Notes: generated by a model from the sequence alone, not told the origin. Counted from the stretch's first letter, positions 25,590 through 34,479 are shown. The stretch: 64,000 nt of DNA from Streptomyces radiopugnans (GCF_900110735.1 NZ_FOET01000007.1:124001-188000), one strand, 5' to 3'. Numbers and translations are program-made.

Positions 25590-28552
25590 TGCTGGAGACC
25601 CCGGAGGCCGTGCTCGACGCGCTGCGGGAGAACAACGACCGCCCCTACGGCCTGCCCAGGACGGTGACGGCCGAGGAACTGGTCGAAGCCGCCGAGCAGT
25701 TCGAGGACAAGGGCGTCCTGGTCACCGCGCTGCTGGAGCTGATGGAGGCCTACGAGTACACCGGCGAGCACCGCAAGTCGCCGGTGGTCTTCGCCCGTCT
25801 GCTCCGGCTGTGGGACGACGACCGCGGCGCCTTCAGCGAGTGGGAGGGCCACCAGGTCTACTGGCGCTTCAAGTGGGTGACGACCTCGCTGCTGGAGGTG
25901 CCGGACGTACCGCTGGCCACCGTCGAGCAGTGGATCGGCCGGATGCGCGAGCGCTACCGCGAGGCCGGCCACGGCATGCAGCCGGTGGCGGCCATGGCCC
26001 ACCGCGTCGCGCTGCACACCGGCAGCGGCCTGGAGTCCGCCTACGACCTGTGGGTGACCCGCCCCCGGGAGCGGCTGAGCGACTGCGAGGCGTGCGAGAC
26101 ACGCCACCGGGCGCTGCACCACGTCCTCCTCGGCGAGGACGAGCAGGCCCTGCGGATCTGGGAGCCGCTGTTCGCCGGGGCCGTGAGCTGCCAGGAGGAG
26201 CCCTACGTCAGCCACGCCTTCGCGCTGCTCCCGCTGCTGCGCACCGGTCGTGCCGACGAGGCCCGCTCGCACCACCTGGCCGGATACCGCTACGCCCGCG
26301 GAAAGACGGGGATGGCCGAGGAGATCGGCCTCCACCTGGAGTTCTGCGCCCTGACCCGCAACGAGGGCCGCGGGCTGGAGATCCTGGCCGAGAACCGCGA
26401 GCTGTTCGGCGTCACCGGCGCCCCCAAGGCGCGGCTGGCCTTCCTCACCGGCGTGCAGGTGCTGCTCGGCCGTCTCGTGGCGCAGGGGTACGCCGACACT
26501 CCCGTCGCCGGACCGCCCGGACGGCAGTGGACGGCGCGGACGCTGAACGACGAGATCGGGACCGAGGCGGACGCACTGGCCGCGGCCTTCGACCGCCGCA
26601 ACGGCACGGCGGCGGTCGGCGAGCGCCGCCGTGCGCGCCTGGAGCGGCACCCCCTGCTGGAGGAGCCCCTCGCGCTGGGGCTGCGCGTCACACCGCTGAC
26701 CGGTCCGAAGGACGGCGGAGCCGCCCCGGAGCCCGTGCCCGTGCCCGCGCCGGCCGCCGCGCACCGGGTGGCGATCCCCGGGGACTTCGCCGAACTGGTC
26801 GCCGAGGCACGGCGGCTGGCCGACGAGGGGCACCCCGGCGACACACCGCTGTGGGAACGCGTCGCCGAGCGCGTGACCGCCGACGGATACGTCCACGACC
26901 CCGCTCTCGGCCCCCTGGACGTGCTCCTGGCCGAGCTGGCCGAGCAGCGCGCGTTCGCCGCGGACGAGCGGGGCGGGAGCGGCCGGGCCGCGATGGCCGA
27001 GGCGATCGCCCTCTACGCCCGGGCCGGTCTGCCCTGGCACGAACTGGCCGCCCGGGCCCGTCTGGCCTGCCGGCCCGAGGCCGGACAGGGGCGGAGCGAG
27101 GGGCCCGGCGGGGAGACCGCCGGCCACCTCGCGGTACGGCGGGAGCTGGAACCCCTGCTGGAGTCGGCCGAACGGATGCTTCCCGGCGGGAACGGGGAGC
27201 CGGAGGCGGACTTCCGGCCGGACAAGTACCTCGTCGTACTCCACTGCCGGGCCTTCGCCGCGCACAGCGAGCTGACCGACGCGCTGCCGGACGCCGGCCC
27301 GGAGGCCGTGGCGCGCTTCGAGGAGGCGGTCGGGGCACTGCACGCGGCGGCCGAACGCTGGGAGATCCCCCACCAGAGGGCCGCCGCCCACCTCTACGAA
27401 GCCGACGTCGCCGCCCGTACCGGGCGCATCGAGGAAGCCGTCGAACGGCAGCGGCGCTCCCAGGAGATCCTGGAGGAGGCCGGCACCCCGTGGCGGGCGA
27501 CCCGCGGCATGCTGCTGCTGGGCCAGATCCTGATGCGAACCGGCCGGCCCGGGGAGGCGGCCGAGGTGTTCCGGGAGGCCATGGCCCGGGCCGCACGGTA
27601 CGACGACCGCTCCTTCCCGGCCACGGCCGTCCACGCGATGCTCGGCCACGCCTGCCGGCACGCCGGTGAGCTCTCCGGAGCCGTCCGCCACCTGTCCGAG
27701 GCCGCCGCCCGGATGGACCGGGAGGGCGACCACAACGGCGCCGCCGAGTGCCGTCTGGAACTCGCCGACGCCCTGGCCGCCTCCGGGCAGCCGGAGGACG
27801 CCGTGGCGGTGCTGGAGTCCGTGGCCCGCGGGGACGGCGCGGAATCCGGGGACCCGATCGACGAGCGGCTGCTGGCCCAGGTCCGCCTCACCCTCGCCCG
27901 GGGACTGACGGAACTGGCGGAGCACCGCGCGGCGGCCGAGGAGTTCCTGGGCCTGGCCGACACGGTGGCCGGGTGGGAGGAGCAGTTCACCCACACCATG
28001 GTCGCCTCCCAGGCGGCGGCCGCGCTGGCCCGGGCCGGCCGCCCGGAGGCGGCCGGGGCCGCACGCGAGCGCGCTCTGGAGTCCCACCGCCGGGCGCCGA
28101 GCCCGGTACCTGTGCTGGAGATGCTCCGGGACTTCGCCGATCTCGCCACGCGCGGTGAGGATGACGGCCTGGAGGCGGCGCTCGGCCACCTGGCCACCGC
28201 CGACGAGCTGCTGGCCGAGGTCCCAGAGGACCCGGAGGAGTTCCCCCACTGGTACCACGCCGGCCACAACCACCTGTGCCGCGCCCGCTGCCTGGCCCGC
28301 GCCGAGCGCTTCGAGGAGGCGCTGGCCGAGGCGGACCGGGCCGACTCGCGCCTGGCGGAGGGCGGCCCGGACGGGGAGGCGGGCCGGGCGGAGACGGCGC
28401 GGCTGGCCGCCCTGGTCGAGGGCAACGGGCTGGACCGGCCGAAGGACGCCGTGGCCCGCCTGGACGCGGCGGCCGGCCGCTGCGCCGAGGCGGGCCTGGA
28501 GGAGGCGGCCAGGATCCTCACCGCCCTGCGCGAGGACATGGCCTCCCGCTGA
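25589..28552 (+). CDS. Large TPR-like helical-repeat protein coupled to HSP90
   Basis: 987 residues from ATG 25589 (GTG 25586 is also in frame), overlapping the HSP90 stop; GGAAGGAG lies just upstream. The sequence is a long series of helix pairs with TPR rhythm (VTALLELMEAYEYTGEHRKS, AVERQRRSQEILEEAGTPWRATRGMLLLGQILMRTGRPGEAAEVFREAM, HLSEAAARMDREGDHNGAAECRLELADAL, EAVALESV-type repeats). No catalytic motif was seen. TPR proteins often bind HSP90, and the overlapping start suggests 1:1 expression as co-chaperone or client scaffold; that is inference. A perfect 16-bp terminator follows. Confidence 0.85.
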   Translation: MLETPEAVLDALRENNDRPYGLPRTVTAEELVEAAEQFEDKGVLVTALLELMEAYEYTGEHRKSPVVFARLLRLWDDDRGAFSEWEGHQVYWRFKWVTTSLLEVPDVPLATVEQWIGRMRERYREAGHGMQPVAAMAHRVALHTGSGLESAYDLWVTRPRERLSDCEACETRHRALHHVLLGEDEQALRIWEPLFAGAVSCQEEPYVSHAFALLPLLRTGRADEARSHHLAGYRYARGKTGMAEEIGLHLEFCALTRNEGRGLEILAENRELFGVTGAPKARLAFLTGVQVLLGRLVAQGYADTPVAGPPGRQWTARTLNDEIGTEADALAAAFDRRNGTAAVGERRRARLERHPLLEEPLALGLRVTPLTGPKDGGAAPEPVPVPAPAAAHRVAIPGDFAELVAEARRLADEGHPGDTPLWERVAERVTADGYVHDPALGPLDVLLAELAEQRAFAADERGGSGRAAMAEAIALYARAGLPWHELAARARLACRPEAGQGRSEGPGGETAGHLAVRRELEPLLESAERMLPGGNGEPEADFRPDKYLVVLHCRAFAAHSELTDALPDAGPEAVARFEEAVGALHAAAERWEIPHQRAAAHLYEADVAARTGRIEEAVERQRRSQEILEEAGTPWRATRGMLLLGQILMRTGRPGEAAEVFREAMARAARYDDRSFPATAVHAMLGHACRHAGELSGAVRHLSEAAARMDREGDHNGAAECRLELADALAASGQPEDAVAVLESVARGDGAESGDPIDERLLAQVRLTLARGLTELAEHRAAAEEFLGLADTVAGWEEQFTHTMVASQAAAALARAGRPEAAGAARERALESHRRAPSPVPVLEMLRDFADLATRGEDDGLEAALGHLATADELLAEVPEDPEEFPHWYHAGHNHLCRARCLARAERFEEALAEADRADSRLAEGGPDGEAGRAETARLAALVEGNGLDRPKDAVARLDAAAGRCAEAGLEEAARILTALREDMASR

Positions 28553-28556
28553 GCAG

Positions 28557-28592
28557 CGCCCGGCCGGGGCGGCACGCCGCCCCGGCCGGGCG
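28557..28592 (+). terminator. Terminator after the HSP90-TPR operon
   Basis: A perfect 16-bp stem (CGCCCGGCCGGGGCGG with CCGCCCCGGCCGGGCG) with loop CACG starts five bases after the TPR stop. Confidence 0.8.
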
Positions 28593-28745
28593 GTCCGCGT
28601 TCAGCCCGCGCGGCCGGGCCGGCCCCGCGGGCATGCCTTTTCCGGCCCCTGAGCTGCGCGAACGCCTTCCCCGGGGGCCGTCCGCCGTCACCCGACCGGC
28701 TCCACCGGCCGCGAGATCCGCGACGAGCGGGGGCAGGGTGGGGGC

Positions 28746-29483
28746 ATGTGGTACCCACGACTCGTGCTGGGCGCCGCCCTTCTGCCGCTGGCGCTGCTGG
28801 TGGTGCGGGACGTTCCCGCCCACCTCCTCGACCCCCCGGTGCCGGAAGCCGCCGGCCCCGCCCACCCGTACACCGCGCCACAGCCCGCGGTCGTCAGCCG
28901 GAAGGCCTGGCGCGCCGACGAGAGCCTGGTCAGGGAGGAGGCCAGCTACACGGGCCCGGTGAGCGCCGTCTTCGTCCACCACACCGGCCATCCCAACGGC
29001 TACGACTGCTCGGACGTCCCGCGGATGCTGCGGGCGCTGGAGGCCGACCACATCGAGGGCCAGGGGTGGGACGACATCGGCTACAACTTCGTCGTGGACC
29101 GGTGCGGGACCATCTACGAGGGGCGGGGCGGCGGCATCGGGCGCCCGGTGTACGGCGCCCACACCAAGGGCTTCAACCGCAACAGCGTCGGTGTGGCGGC
29201 GCTGGGCACCTTCGGGGCGGGGGAGGAGGTGCCGCGCGCGGTGATCGAGGCGATCGCCGAGGTCGCCGCGTGGAAGCTGCGGCCCGGCGCGAACCCGCAG
29301 GGCAGGGTGCGTCTGGTCTCGACGAACGACGAGAGCCGCTACGACAAGGGCGAGAGCGCGACGTTCGACGTCATCTCGGGCCACCGCGACAGCCACCAGA
29401 CCGACTGCCCGGGCCAGGCGCTGTACGACCGCCTGCCGGAGATCCGCGCGGAGGCCACCCGCCTGCGCGACCTCGAGCCCTGA
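28746..29483 (+). CDS. Secreted peptidoglycan recognition protein / amidase
   Basis: 245 residues with a short N-terminal hydrophobic signal or anchor (LVLGAALLPLALLVV, 6-20). PGRP domain from about residue 45: zinc-ligand His78/79 in AVFVHHTGHPNG, GWDDIGYNFVVDRCGTIYEGR, GAHTKGFNRNSVGVAALG, and SGHRDSHQTDCPG with the second His and the Cys ligand. Asp and Cys residues needed for N-acetylmuramoyl-L-alanine amidase activity appear present. It acts on the cell wall outside the membrane. It is a single gene, convergent with the SSI gene across a 32-bp palindromic terminator. Confidence 0.88.
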   Translation: MWYPRLVLGAALLPLALLVVRDVPAHLLDPPVPEAAGPAHPYTAPQPAVVSRKAWRADESLVREEASYTGPVSAVFVHHTGHPNGYDCSDVPRMLRALEADHIEGQGWDDIGYNFVVDRCGTIYEGRGGGIGRPVYGAHTKGFNRNSVGVAALGTFGAGEEVPRAVIEAIAEVAAWKLRPGANPQGRVRLVSTNDESRYDKGESATFDVISGHRDSHQTDCPGQALYDRLPEIRAEATRLRDLEP

Positions 29484-29513
29484 CGGCCCCGGCGCCACCG
29501 GCTCCGCGGCCCC

Positions 29514-29561
29514 GCGGGACACCGGCTCAGCGGGACACCGGCCCCGCGGGACACCGGGCCC
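29514..29561 (+). repeat. Three 16-bp tandem repeats downstream of the PGRP gene
   Basis: Units gcgggacaccggctca, gcgggacaccggcccc and gcgggacaccgggccc follow each other without gaps in non-coding DNA between convergent genes. Confidence 0.7.
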
Positions 29562-29574
29562 GGCCCACAGGCAC

Positions 29575-29606
29575 GAGGCCGCCGCCGTACGTACGGCGGC
29601 GGCCTC
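29575..29606. terminator. Bidirectional terminator between PGRP and SSI genes
   Basis: A perfect 32-base palindrome (arm GAGGCCGCCGCCGTAC) lies between the two convergent stops. Confidence 0.75.
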
Positions 29607-29657
29607 CGGGATGTCCGGGTACGGTGCGGGGTTCCGGGCGGGGCCGCCCCCCCGGGC

Positions 29658-30092
29658 TCAGAAGGAGAAGACCGCGGGTGCGGCGTCCACCATGACGCAG
29701 GCGTTGGAGAAGGTGTGCGCGTACGAGACCCTGCGGCCCTCCCAGACCCCGTCGGCGGTCACGGTGACCGGGTCCCAGACCATCGGGCACATCCGGTCGC
29801 CGCCGGACTCGACCAGCGAGGCGAACTCGCCGTCCACGGAGCGCAGTTCGCCGCACGCCTCGGCGGGGGCCGGGTGGGTGCCGCCCGGCACCGGCGAACA
29901 GCTCAGCACGGCGGCCCGCAGCACGGTGGCCGCCGCCGGGTCCTCCCCCTTGCCGACGGTGAGCACCAGGGCCGAGGGGGCGTACAGCCCTTGGGACTGC
30001 GCGGGCGAAGCGGCCGCGCTGGCCGCCGAGCCCGCCAGGCAGGTGACGGCCAGGGCGGTGCCCACTCCCAGACCCTTGATGGCGTACCGCAT
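29658..30092 (-). CDS. Streptomyces subtilisin inhibitor-like protease inhibitor
   Basis: 144-residue precursor. Signal peptide about residues 1-28 (GTALAVTCLAGSAASAAAS). Mature part matches SSI: ALVLTVGKGE start, disulfides Cys65-Cys80 and Cys102-Cys132, and reactive site CPMV-WDPVTVTADGVW with P1 Met104 and P1' Val105, then VSYAHTFSNAC. SSI-type proteins bind subtilisin and trypsin-like proteases outside the cell as dimers; P1 Met favours subtilisin. AAGGAG precedes ATG 30092. Developmental control is common in the family; here no promoter was clearly identified. Confidence 0.93.
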   Translation of the reverse strand: MRYAIKGLGVGTALAVTCLAGSAASAAASPAQSQGLYAPSALVLTVGKGEDPAAATVLRAAVLSCSPVPGGTHPAPAEACGELRSVDGEFASLVESGGDRMCPMVWDPVTVTADGVWEGRRVSYAHTFSNACVMVDAAPAVFSF

Positions 30093-30470
30093 TTCGAACA
30101 CTCCTTGGTTCGGTTCGGCAGATTCCGGACAGGAGTCTTGCCTGAGCGAATCGCGAGCGCACATCGGACGGATCGCTTCAGGTCACCTTCGGCGACGGTG
30201 CCGTGGCCCAGAGTGCCGGTCGGCAGCTCAAGAGCCCTCCGGGCCCCTCGGGGAAGGCGTCCGGCATGCGGACGAAGGAGGGCGCGGAATCCGGGACCAA
30301 GGCGGTGAACTGCCTTTTCGCGGGCAGAACCGCCCGTCCGGGCGCCGCACCTCGGCCGGAAACCGCCGTGACCTCCCTTCGGCCGACGGCGCCGGGTGCG
30401 GGCGGGTGCCACGCTGACCCGTTCGCGGCGTGCGCGGCCCCGGCGCGGGCGCGGTCGCGGCACGCCGCGA
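30093..30470. other. Non-coding gap upstream of the SSI gene
   Basis: About 380 bases between the SSI start and the terminator of the slipin gene. No convincing ORF, RNA gene or consensus promoter was seen. A possible hairpin occurs near 30300-30335 (GGCGGT..CTGCC with GGCAG..ACCGCC). The SSI promoter must lie in the right-hand part. Confidence 0.5.
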
Positions 30471-30508
30471 CGCCCGGCGGCCCGGGGACGTCCCCGGGCC
30501 GCCGGGCG
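30471..30508 (-). terminator. Terminator of the slipin gene
   Basis: A perfect 38-base palindrome (arm CGCCCGGCGGCCCGGGGAC) lies just after the slipin stop. Confidence 0.75.
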
Positions 30509-30514
30509 CGTGCC

Positions 30515-31435
30515 TCACCTTTCCCCGGCCCTCTGTCCGTCGCTCCCGGAGTCCGCCGGCGCCCGGGCGGGGGAGGCCGCCGCGTACGGGGCCTGCGCGG
30601 GCGGGACCGCGGCCTGTGCGGAGGGCGGGGGTGCCACGCCCGGCTGGGAGCTCTGCTGCGGAGCCTGTTGCGGGGTCTGCTGCGCCTTCTCCAGGAACCG
30701 CAGCAGTTCGACGGGGAAGGGCAGGACCAGGGTGGAGTTCTTCTCGGCGGCGACCGCCACCACCGTCTGCAGAAGCCGCAGCTGAAGCGCCGAAGGCGTG
30801 TCGGCCATCTGCTGCGCGGCCTCCGCCAGCTTCTTCGAGGCCTGGAACTCGGCGTCGGCGTTGATGACGCGGGCCCGCCGGTCGCGCGCGGCCTCCGCCT
30901 GGCGTGCCATCGACCGCTTCATCGTCTCCGGCAGGGAGACGTCCTTGATCTCGACCCGGTCGACGTGGACGCCCCAGCCCACGGCCGGGCTGTCGATCAT
31001 CAGCTCCAGGCCCTGGTTCAGCTTCTCCCGGTTGGACAGCAGATCATCCAGATCGCTCTTGCCGATGATGGAGCGCAACGAGGTCTGGGCCATCTGGGAG
31101 ACCGCGAAGCGGTAGTCCTCCACCCGGACGATCGCGTCGACGGGGTCGACGACCTTGAAGTACACGACGGCGTCGACCCGGACGGTCACGTTGTCCCTGC
31201 TGATGCCCTCCTGCGCGGGCACCGGCAGGGTCACGATCTGCAGGTTGACCTTGCGCATCCGGTCGACGAACGGAACGATCATGGTGAAGCCCGGTCGGCG
31301 TACGTCCTTCATGACCCGTCCGAGCCGGAAGACCACCCCGCGTTCGTACTGTTTGACCACCCGGGCCGCCAGCGCGACGTAGACGGCGCAGACGCAGAGC
31401 AGCACGATTCCCGCCGCCGCGAGTCCCTGGAGCAT
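30515..31435 (-). CDS. Slipin / SPFH (band 7) membrane protein
   Basis: 306 residues from ATG 31435, chosen because AGGTG is spaced six bases upstream; GTG 31444 is in frame nine bases earlier. One N-terminal membrane helix (GLAAAGIVLLCVCAVYVALA), then the SPFH core: KQYERGVVFRLGRV, RPGFTMIVPFVDRMRKV, ISRDNVTVRVDAVVYFKV, SQMAQTSLRSIIGKSDLDDLLSNREKLN, RQAEAARDRRARVINADAEFQAS. The C-terminal 70 residues are Pro/Gln/Ala-rich and disordered. Slipins scaffold membrane domains and often pair with an NfeD protein; none is adjacent here. Confidence 0.9.
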   Translation of the reverse strand: MLQGLAAAGIVLLCVCAVYVALAARVVKQYERGVVFRLGRVMKDVRRPGFTMIVPFVDRMRKVNLQIVTLPVPAQEGISRDNVTVRVDAVVYFKVVDPVDAIVRVEDYRFAVSQMAQTSLRSIIGKSDLDDLLSNREKLNQGLELMIDSPAVGWGVHVDRVEIKDVSLPETMKRSMARQAEAARDRRARVINADAEFQASKKLAEAAQQMADTPSALQLRLLQTVVAVAAEKNSTLVLPFPVELLRFLEKAQQTPQQAPQQSSQPGVAPPPSAQAAVPPAQAPYAAASPARAPADSGSDGQRAGER

Positions 31436-31582
31436 CGCAGACACCTACTGTCATGGGTTGCACTGTTTTCCTGACCCTTTTTGCCCGATATTTACGATAA
31501 CTCCGAATGGGTGCCAGGGGGAGCCCCGTCTCCGGGGCACCGGGGAGCGTGCGGCGGTGGTGGCTGCTCTCGGGCGCGGCGG

Positions 31583-31609
31583 CGCCCCGGGCGCACCGCG
31601 CCCGGGGCG
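31583..31609 (-). terminator. Terminator of the symporter gene
   Basis: A perfect 12-bp stem (CGCCCCGGGCGC with GCGCCCGGGGCG) around ACC lies nine bases after the stop. Confidence 0.7.
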
Positions 31610-31617
31610 GTTCCCGC

Positions 31618-33180
31618 TCAGCGGGCGGCGATCGTGCCCGACACGGCGTCGCCGTCGGAGGAGGGCGGGTGGTCGACGAACCTCCGCTCCACCTCGGCCC
31701 TCTCGGTCTCCGACGGGTCGCTGTCGAGGGAGTCGAGCAGCGCGTCGCGCGCCGTGCTGCCCTCCGGCCGCACCAGCCCGACGACGACGTACAGCGTCAG
31801 CGAGGTGAGGACCGGCAGGCCGACGCTCGCGGTCTGGCCAGCGTCCTCCACCCCCCAGTAGAGATACGCCCAGACGGCCAGGCCGCCCGCCCAGGAGACG
31901 AGCGCCGCGCGCGGTCCGTGGCGCCGGAACCAGGGCAGCAGGCCCAGCATCAGCGGAATGGAGATCGGTCCCATGGTGGCGGCGACGATGCTCACCACGA
32001 CCGTCATGATGAAGCCGTCCGGGTCGGCGAGGAGTGCGAGGGTCATGCTGAACGTGACGAAGGCGACCGTGGTGATCCGCGCGAACAGCAGCTGTCCGGC
32101 CTCCGTCAGGCGCCGTACGCGAGGGACGATCACCGGAGCGAGGTCGCGGGTGATGACGGCGGTGATGACGTTGGAGTCGGAGGCCACCATGGCCATGGTG
32201 TGGGAGAAGAAGCCGGCCAGGAGCAGTCCGATGAGACCGGCGGGCAGCAGCTCCTGGGCGAGCATGATGTACGACCTCTCGCCGTCGTCCAGGCCGGGGA
32301 CGACGAGCGGTGCGGCGATCATCGGGACGAAGAGGATGAACGGCCACACGATCCACAGGAAGCTGGAGAGCAGTGCCGACCTCCTGGCCCGGGAGCCGGA
32401 GGGCGCGGCCATGTAGCGCTGCGCCAGGTTCCACATGCCGCCGTTGTACTCGAAGGTCTTCACCAGCAGGAACGCCATGATCAGCCCGGTGGTCACGGGA
32501 CCGTTGACCGGGTCGCCGCGGTCGGCCGGGAGGTCGCCCCACATCGTCCAGAGGGTGGCCACCCCGTCGAGGTGGGCGAAGAGCGCGAAGAGCATCGCGA
32601 ACCCGGCGACGGCCTGGATGACGAACTGGCCGAAGTCGGTGAGGACGTCGGCCCACAGTCCGCCGAAGGCCATGTAGAGCATGGTGCAGGCGCCGGTCAG
32701 GGTGATGCCCCACACCAGCGGGATGTCCGCGAAGCCCTGGAGCAGCAGCGCGATGGCGACCCACTTCGCGGCGATGTCCACCACCTTGAGCGCGGTGCCG
32801 CTGTAGGCGAGGACCTGCTGGGTGGGCAGGTCGTAGCGGACGGCGAGGTAGGCGAGCGGCGAGTTGACGCCGTGTCTGGCGCGCAGCCGGTTCCAGCGCG
32901 CGGCGAAGAGGAAGGCGCCGACGCCGATGCCGACCCCGATGGTGAGGGGCCACCAGAAGTAGACGGTGACGCCGTGGTCGTACGCGACCGCGGCGAAGGT
33001 CACGAACATGATCGCGCTGTAACCGGACATGTGGTGCGATATCCCGGAGAGCCACCACGGGATGCGGCCGCGGGCCGTGAAGAAGTCGGCGATGGTGTGG
33101 ATGCGTTTCCTCGACCAGAGGCCGATGCCCACCATCACGAGGAAGTACGCGCCCAGCACGGTCCAGTCCAGTGCGGCCAT
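31618..33180 (-). CDS. Sodium:solute symporter (SSS family), probably for uronate or aldarate
   Basis: 520 residues with about 13 transmembrane segments. SSS features: LDWTVLGAYFLVMVGIGLWSRKR start, DFFTARGRIPWWLSGISHHMSGYSA (helix 2 unwinding and Na+ site), GGLWADVLTDFGQFVIQ, and a cytosolic C-terminal tail rich in Asp/Glu. The family takes up sugars, amino acids or carboxylates with Na+. It lies downstream of kdgD in the same direction and close to udh, so uronate or aldarate is the likely cargo; this is inference. AAGGAG precedes the ATG. It has its own promoter region with an inverted repeat around a TTGACA box. Confidence 0.88.
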   Translation of the reverse strand: MAALDWTVLGAYFLVMVGIGLWSRKRIHTIADFFTARGRIPWWLSGISHHMSGYSAIMFVTFAAVAYDHGVTVYFWWPLTIGVGIGVGAFLFAARWNRLRARHGVNSPLAYLAVRYDLPTQQVLAYSGTALKVVDIAAKWVAIALLLQGFADIPLVWGITLTGACTMLYMAFGGLWADVLTDFGQFVIQAVAGFAMLFALFAHLDGVATLWTMWGDLPADRGDPVNGPVTTGLIMAFLLVKTFEYNGGMWNLAQRYMAAPSGSRARRSALLSSFLWIVWPFILFVPMIAAPLVVPGLDDGERSYIMLAQELLPAGLIGLLLAGFFSHTMAMVASDSNVITAVITRDLAPVIVPRVRRLTEAGQLLFARITTVAFVTFSMTLALLADPDGFIMTVVVSIVAATMGPISIPLMLGLLPWFRRHGPRAALVSWAGGLAVWAYLYWGVEDAGQTASVGLPVLTSLTLYVVVGLVRPEGSTARDALLDSLDSDPSETERAEVERRFVDHPPSSDGDAVSGTIAAR

Positions 33181-33192
33181 GACGGCTCCTTA

Positions 33193-33226
33193 GTTCATAG
33201 ATGTGAACTTCTGTCAACTCTATGAA
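33193..33226 (-). promoter_or_regulatory. Symporter promoter with TTGACA framed by inverted repeats
   Basis: Arms TTCATAGA (33194-33201) and TCTATGAA (33219-33226) are perfect inverted copies. Between them, on the minus strand, is TTGACA (33217-33212), a consensus -35. A shorter palindrome GTTCA/TGAAC (33193-33208) overlaps the left arm. A bound regulator would block the promoter. A similar GTTCACAGATGT occurs at 33326-33337. Confidence 0.6.
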
Positions 33227-33371
33227 TGCGTGCCGTCACAGTAGAAGCGCCCCCATGGGGCGTCAATACGTGTGGACGGAGCGGAACGGCAAGGGGGTGG
33301 GGGAGAACTGGGCGCACGGGTCGCCGTTCACAGATGTATATGTCGTTCCGTTCCATGTCGGGAAGGTGTGT

Positions 33372-33400
33372 GCGCGGAGGCCTCGTCCGGGCCTCCGCGC
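33372..33400 (-). terminator. Terminator of kdgD
   Basis: A perfect 11-bp stem (GCGCGGAGGCC with GGCCTCCGCGC), loop of seven bases, six bases after the kdgD stop. It separates kdgD from the symporter gene. Confidence 0.75.
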
Positions 33401-33405
33401 CCGTC

Positions 33406-34332
33406 TCACGCCAGCAGGGTGCGCCCGTGTTCCATCAGGGCGGAAAGCTCCTCGATGTGCGCGCCGTCCGGCTCGCTCAGCGGGGGCCGCACTCCGCCCA
33501 CGTCCAGACCGCGCAGCCGTACCCCGGCCTTGACCAGCGAGACCGCGTAGCCGCGGCCCTTGTTCCGCAGCTCCACCAGGGGGCGGTAGAAGCCGTCGAG
33601 GAGGCGTCGCACGGTGGCGTCGTCGCCCTCGGTGAAGGCGCGGTGGAAGGCGACGGCGATCTCCGGCGCGAAGCAGAAGGCGGCGGAGGAGTAGAGGCCG
33701 ACCCCGATGCCCCGGTAGGCGGGGCAGGTGAGTTCGGCCGTGGGCAACCCGTTGAAGTACAGGAACTCGCGGCCGGGCTCCGCGGTGCGCACGGCGCTGA
33801 CGATCCGCTGCATCAGGTCGAGGTCGCCGACGCCGTCCTTCAGGCCCGCGATCCCGGGGTGGCGGGCGAGTTCGGCCACGGTGTCCGGGGCGAGGACGGC
33901 GTTGTCCCGCTGGTAGACGATGACGTCCAGCCCGGTGGCGTCGGCGAGGGCGGTGTAGTGGTTCCGCAGACCCTCCTGGTCGGGTGCGACCAGATAGGGG
34001 GGCATGGCGAGGAGTCCGTCGGCGCCCGCCTCCTCGGCGATGCGGGCGTACCGCACGGCGAGGGCGGTGCCGTAGCCGGTGCCCGCGACCACCGGCACCC
34101 GTCCCGCCGCCTCCGCCACCGCCGCGGAGACGCACGCGCCGAACTCCTCGGGGGTCAGGGCGTGGAACTCGCCGGTGCCGCAGCAGGCGAAGACGGCGGC
34201 GGCGCCGGCGTCCACGCCGCCGCGCACGTGGGCGCGGAACACGTCGGTGTCGAGGGCGCCGTCCGGTCCGTACGCGGTGACGGGGAAGAAGAGCAGACCG
34301 TCGAGCCGGGCGGCGAGAGGAGGTTTGGTCAC
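33406..34332 (-). CDS. kdgD: 5-dehydro-4-deoxyglucarate dehydratase (KdgD)
   Basis: 308 residues from GTG 34332 with AGGGAG upstream. It is a DHDPS/NAL-superfamily TIM barrel: LDGLLFFPVTAYGPDG start, GTGEFHALTPEEF (52-64), catalytic Tyr140 (VIVYQRDN) and Schiff-base Lys165 (IAGLKDGVGD). The FFPVTAYGPDG and VYQRDNA motifs mark the KdgD branch (EC 4.2.1.41), which converts 5-dehydro-4-deoxy-D-glucarate to 2-oxoglutarate semialdehyde with loss of CO2 and water. It is divergent from the uronate dehydrogenase gene, which supplies the upstream step. Glucarate dehydratase and the semialdehyde dehydrogenase are not in the window. Confidence 0.9.
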   Translation of the reverse strand: MTKPPLAARLDGLLFFPVTAYGPDGALDTDVFRAHVRGGVDAGAAAVFACCGTGEFHALTPEEFGACVSAAVAEAAGRVPVVAGTGYGTALAVRYARIAEEAGADGLLAMPPYLVAPDQEGLRNHYTALADATGLDVIVYQRDNAVLAPDTVAELARHPGIAGLKDGVGDLDLMQRIVSAVRTAEPGREFLYFNGLPTAELTCPAYRGIGVGLYSSAAFCFAPEIAVAFHRAFTEGDDATVRRLLDGFYRPLVELRNKGRGYAVSLVKAGVRLRGLDVGGVRPPLSEPDGAHIEELSALMEHGRTLLA

Positions 34333-34392
34333 GGCACTCCCTGGGTGTCGCGGGGCGGCAGATGGTGTACACATTCACGACCGTTGTCCATA

Positions 34393-34436
34393 TTCATGAA
34401 CGCCGTTACGGTAGGACAGGGATTCGCTGCGGTCAA
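34393..34436 (-). promoter_or_regulatory. kdgD promoter with a palindrome at the start point
   Basis: On the minus strand TTGACC (34436-34431), a 17-base spacer and TACCGT (34413-34408) form a near-consensus vegetative promoter. The expected start near 34401 abuts the palindrome TTCATGAA (34393-34400). Confidence 0.7.
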
Positions 34437-34479
34437 GACGGTCGATCGCCGGAGGGACGTTGTCGGGGTGGGGGAGTGA

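Noticed and set aside
30300..30335. Possible structured RNA upstream of the SSI gene
   Set aside because: Short stem with internal loop in GC-rich DNA; no promoter, conservation or known RNA family.
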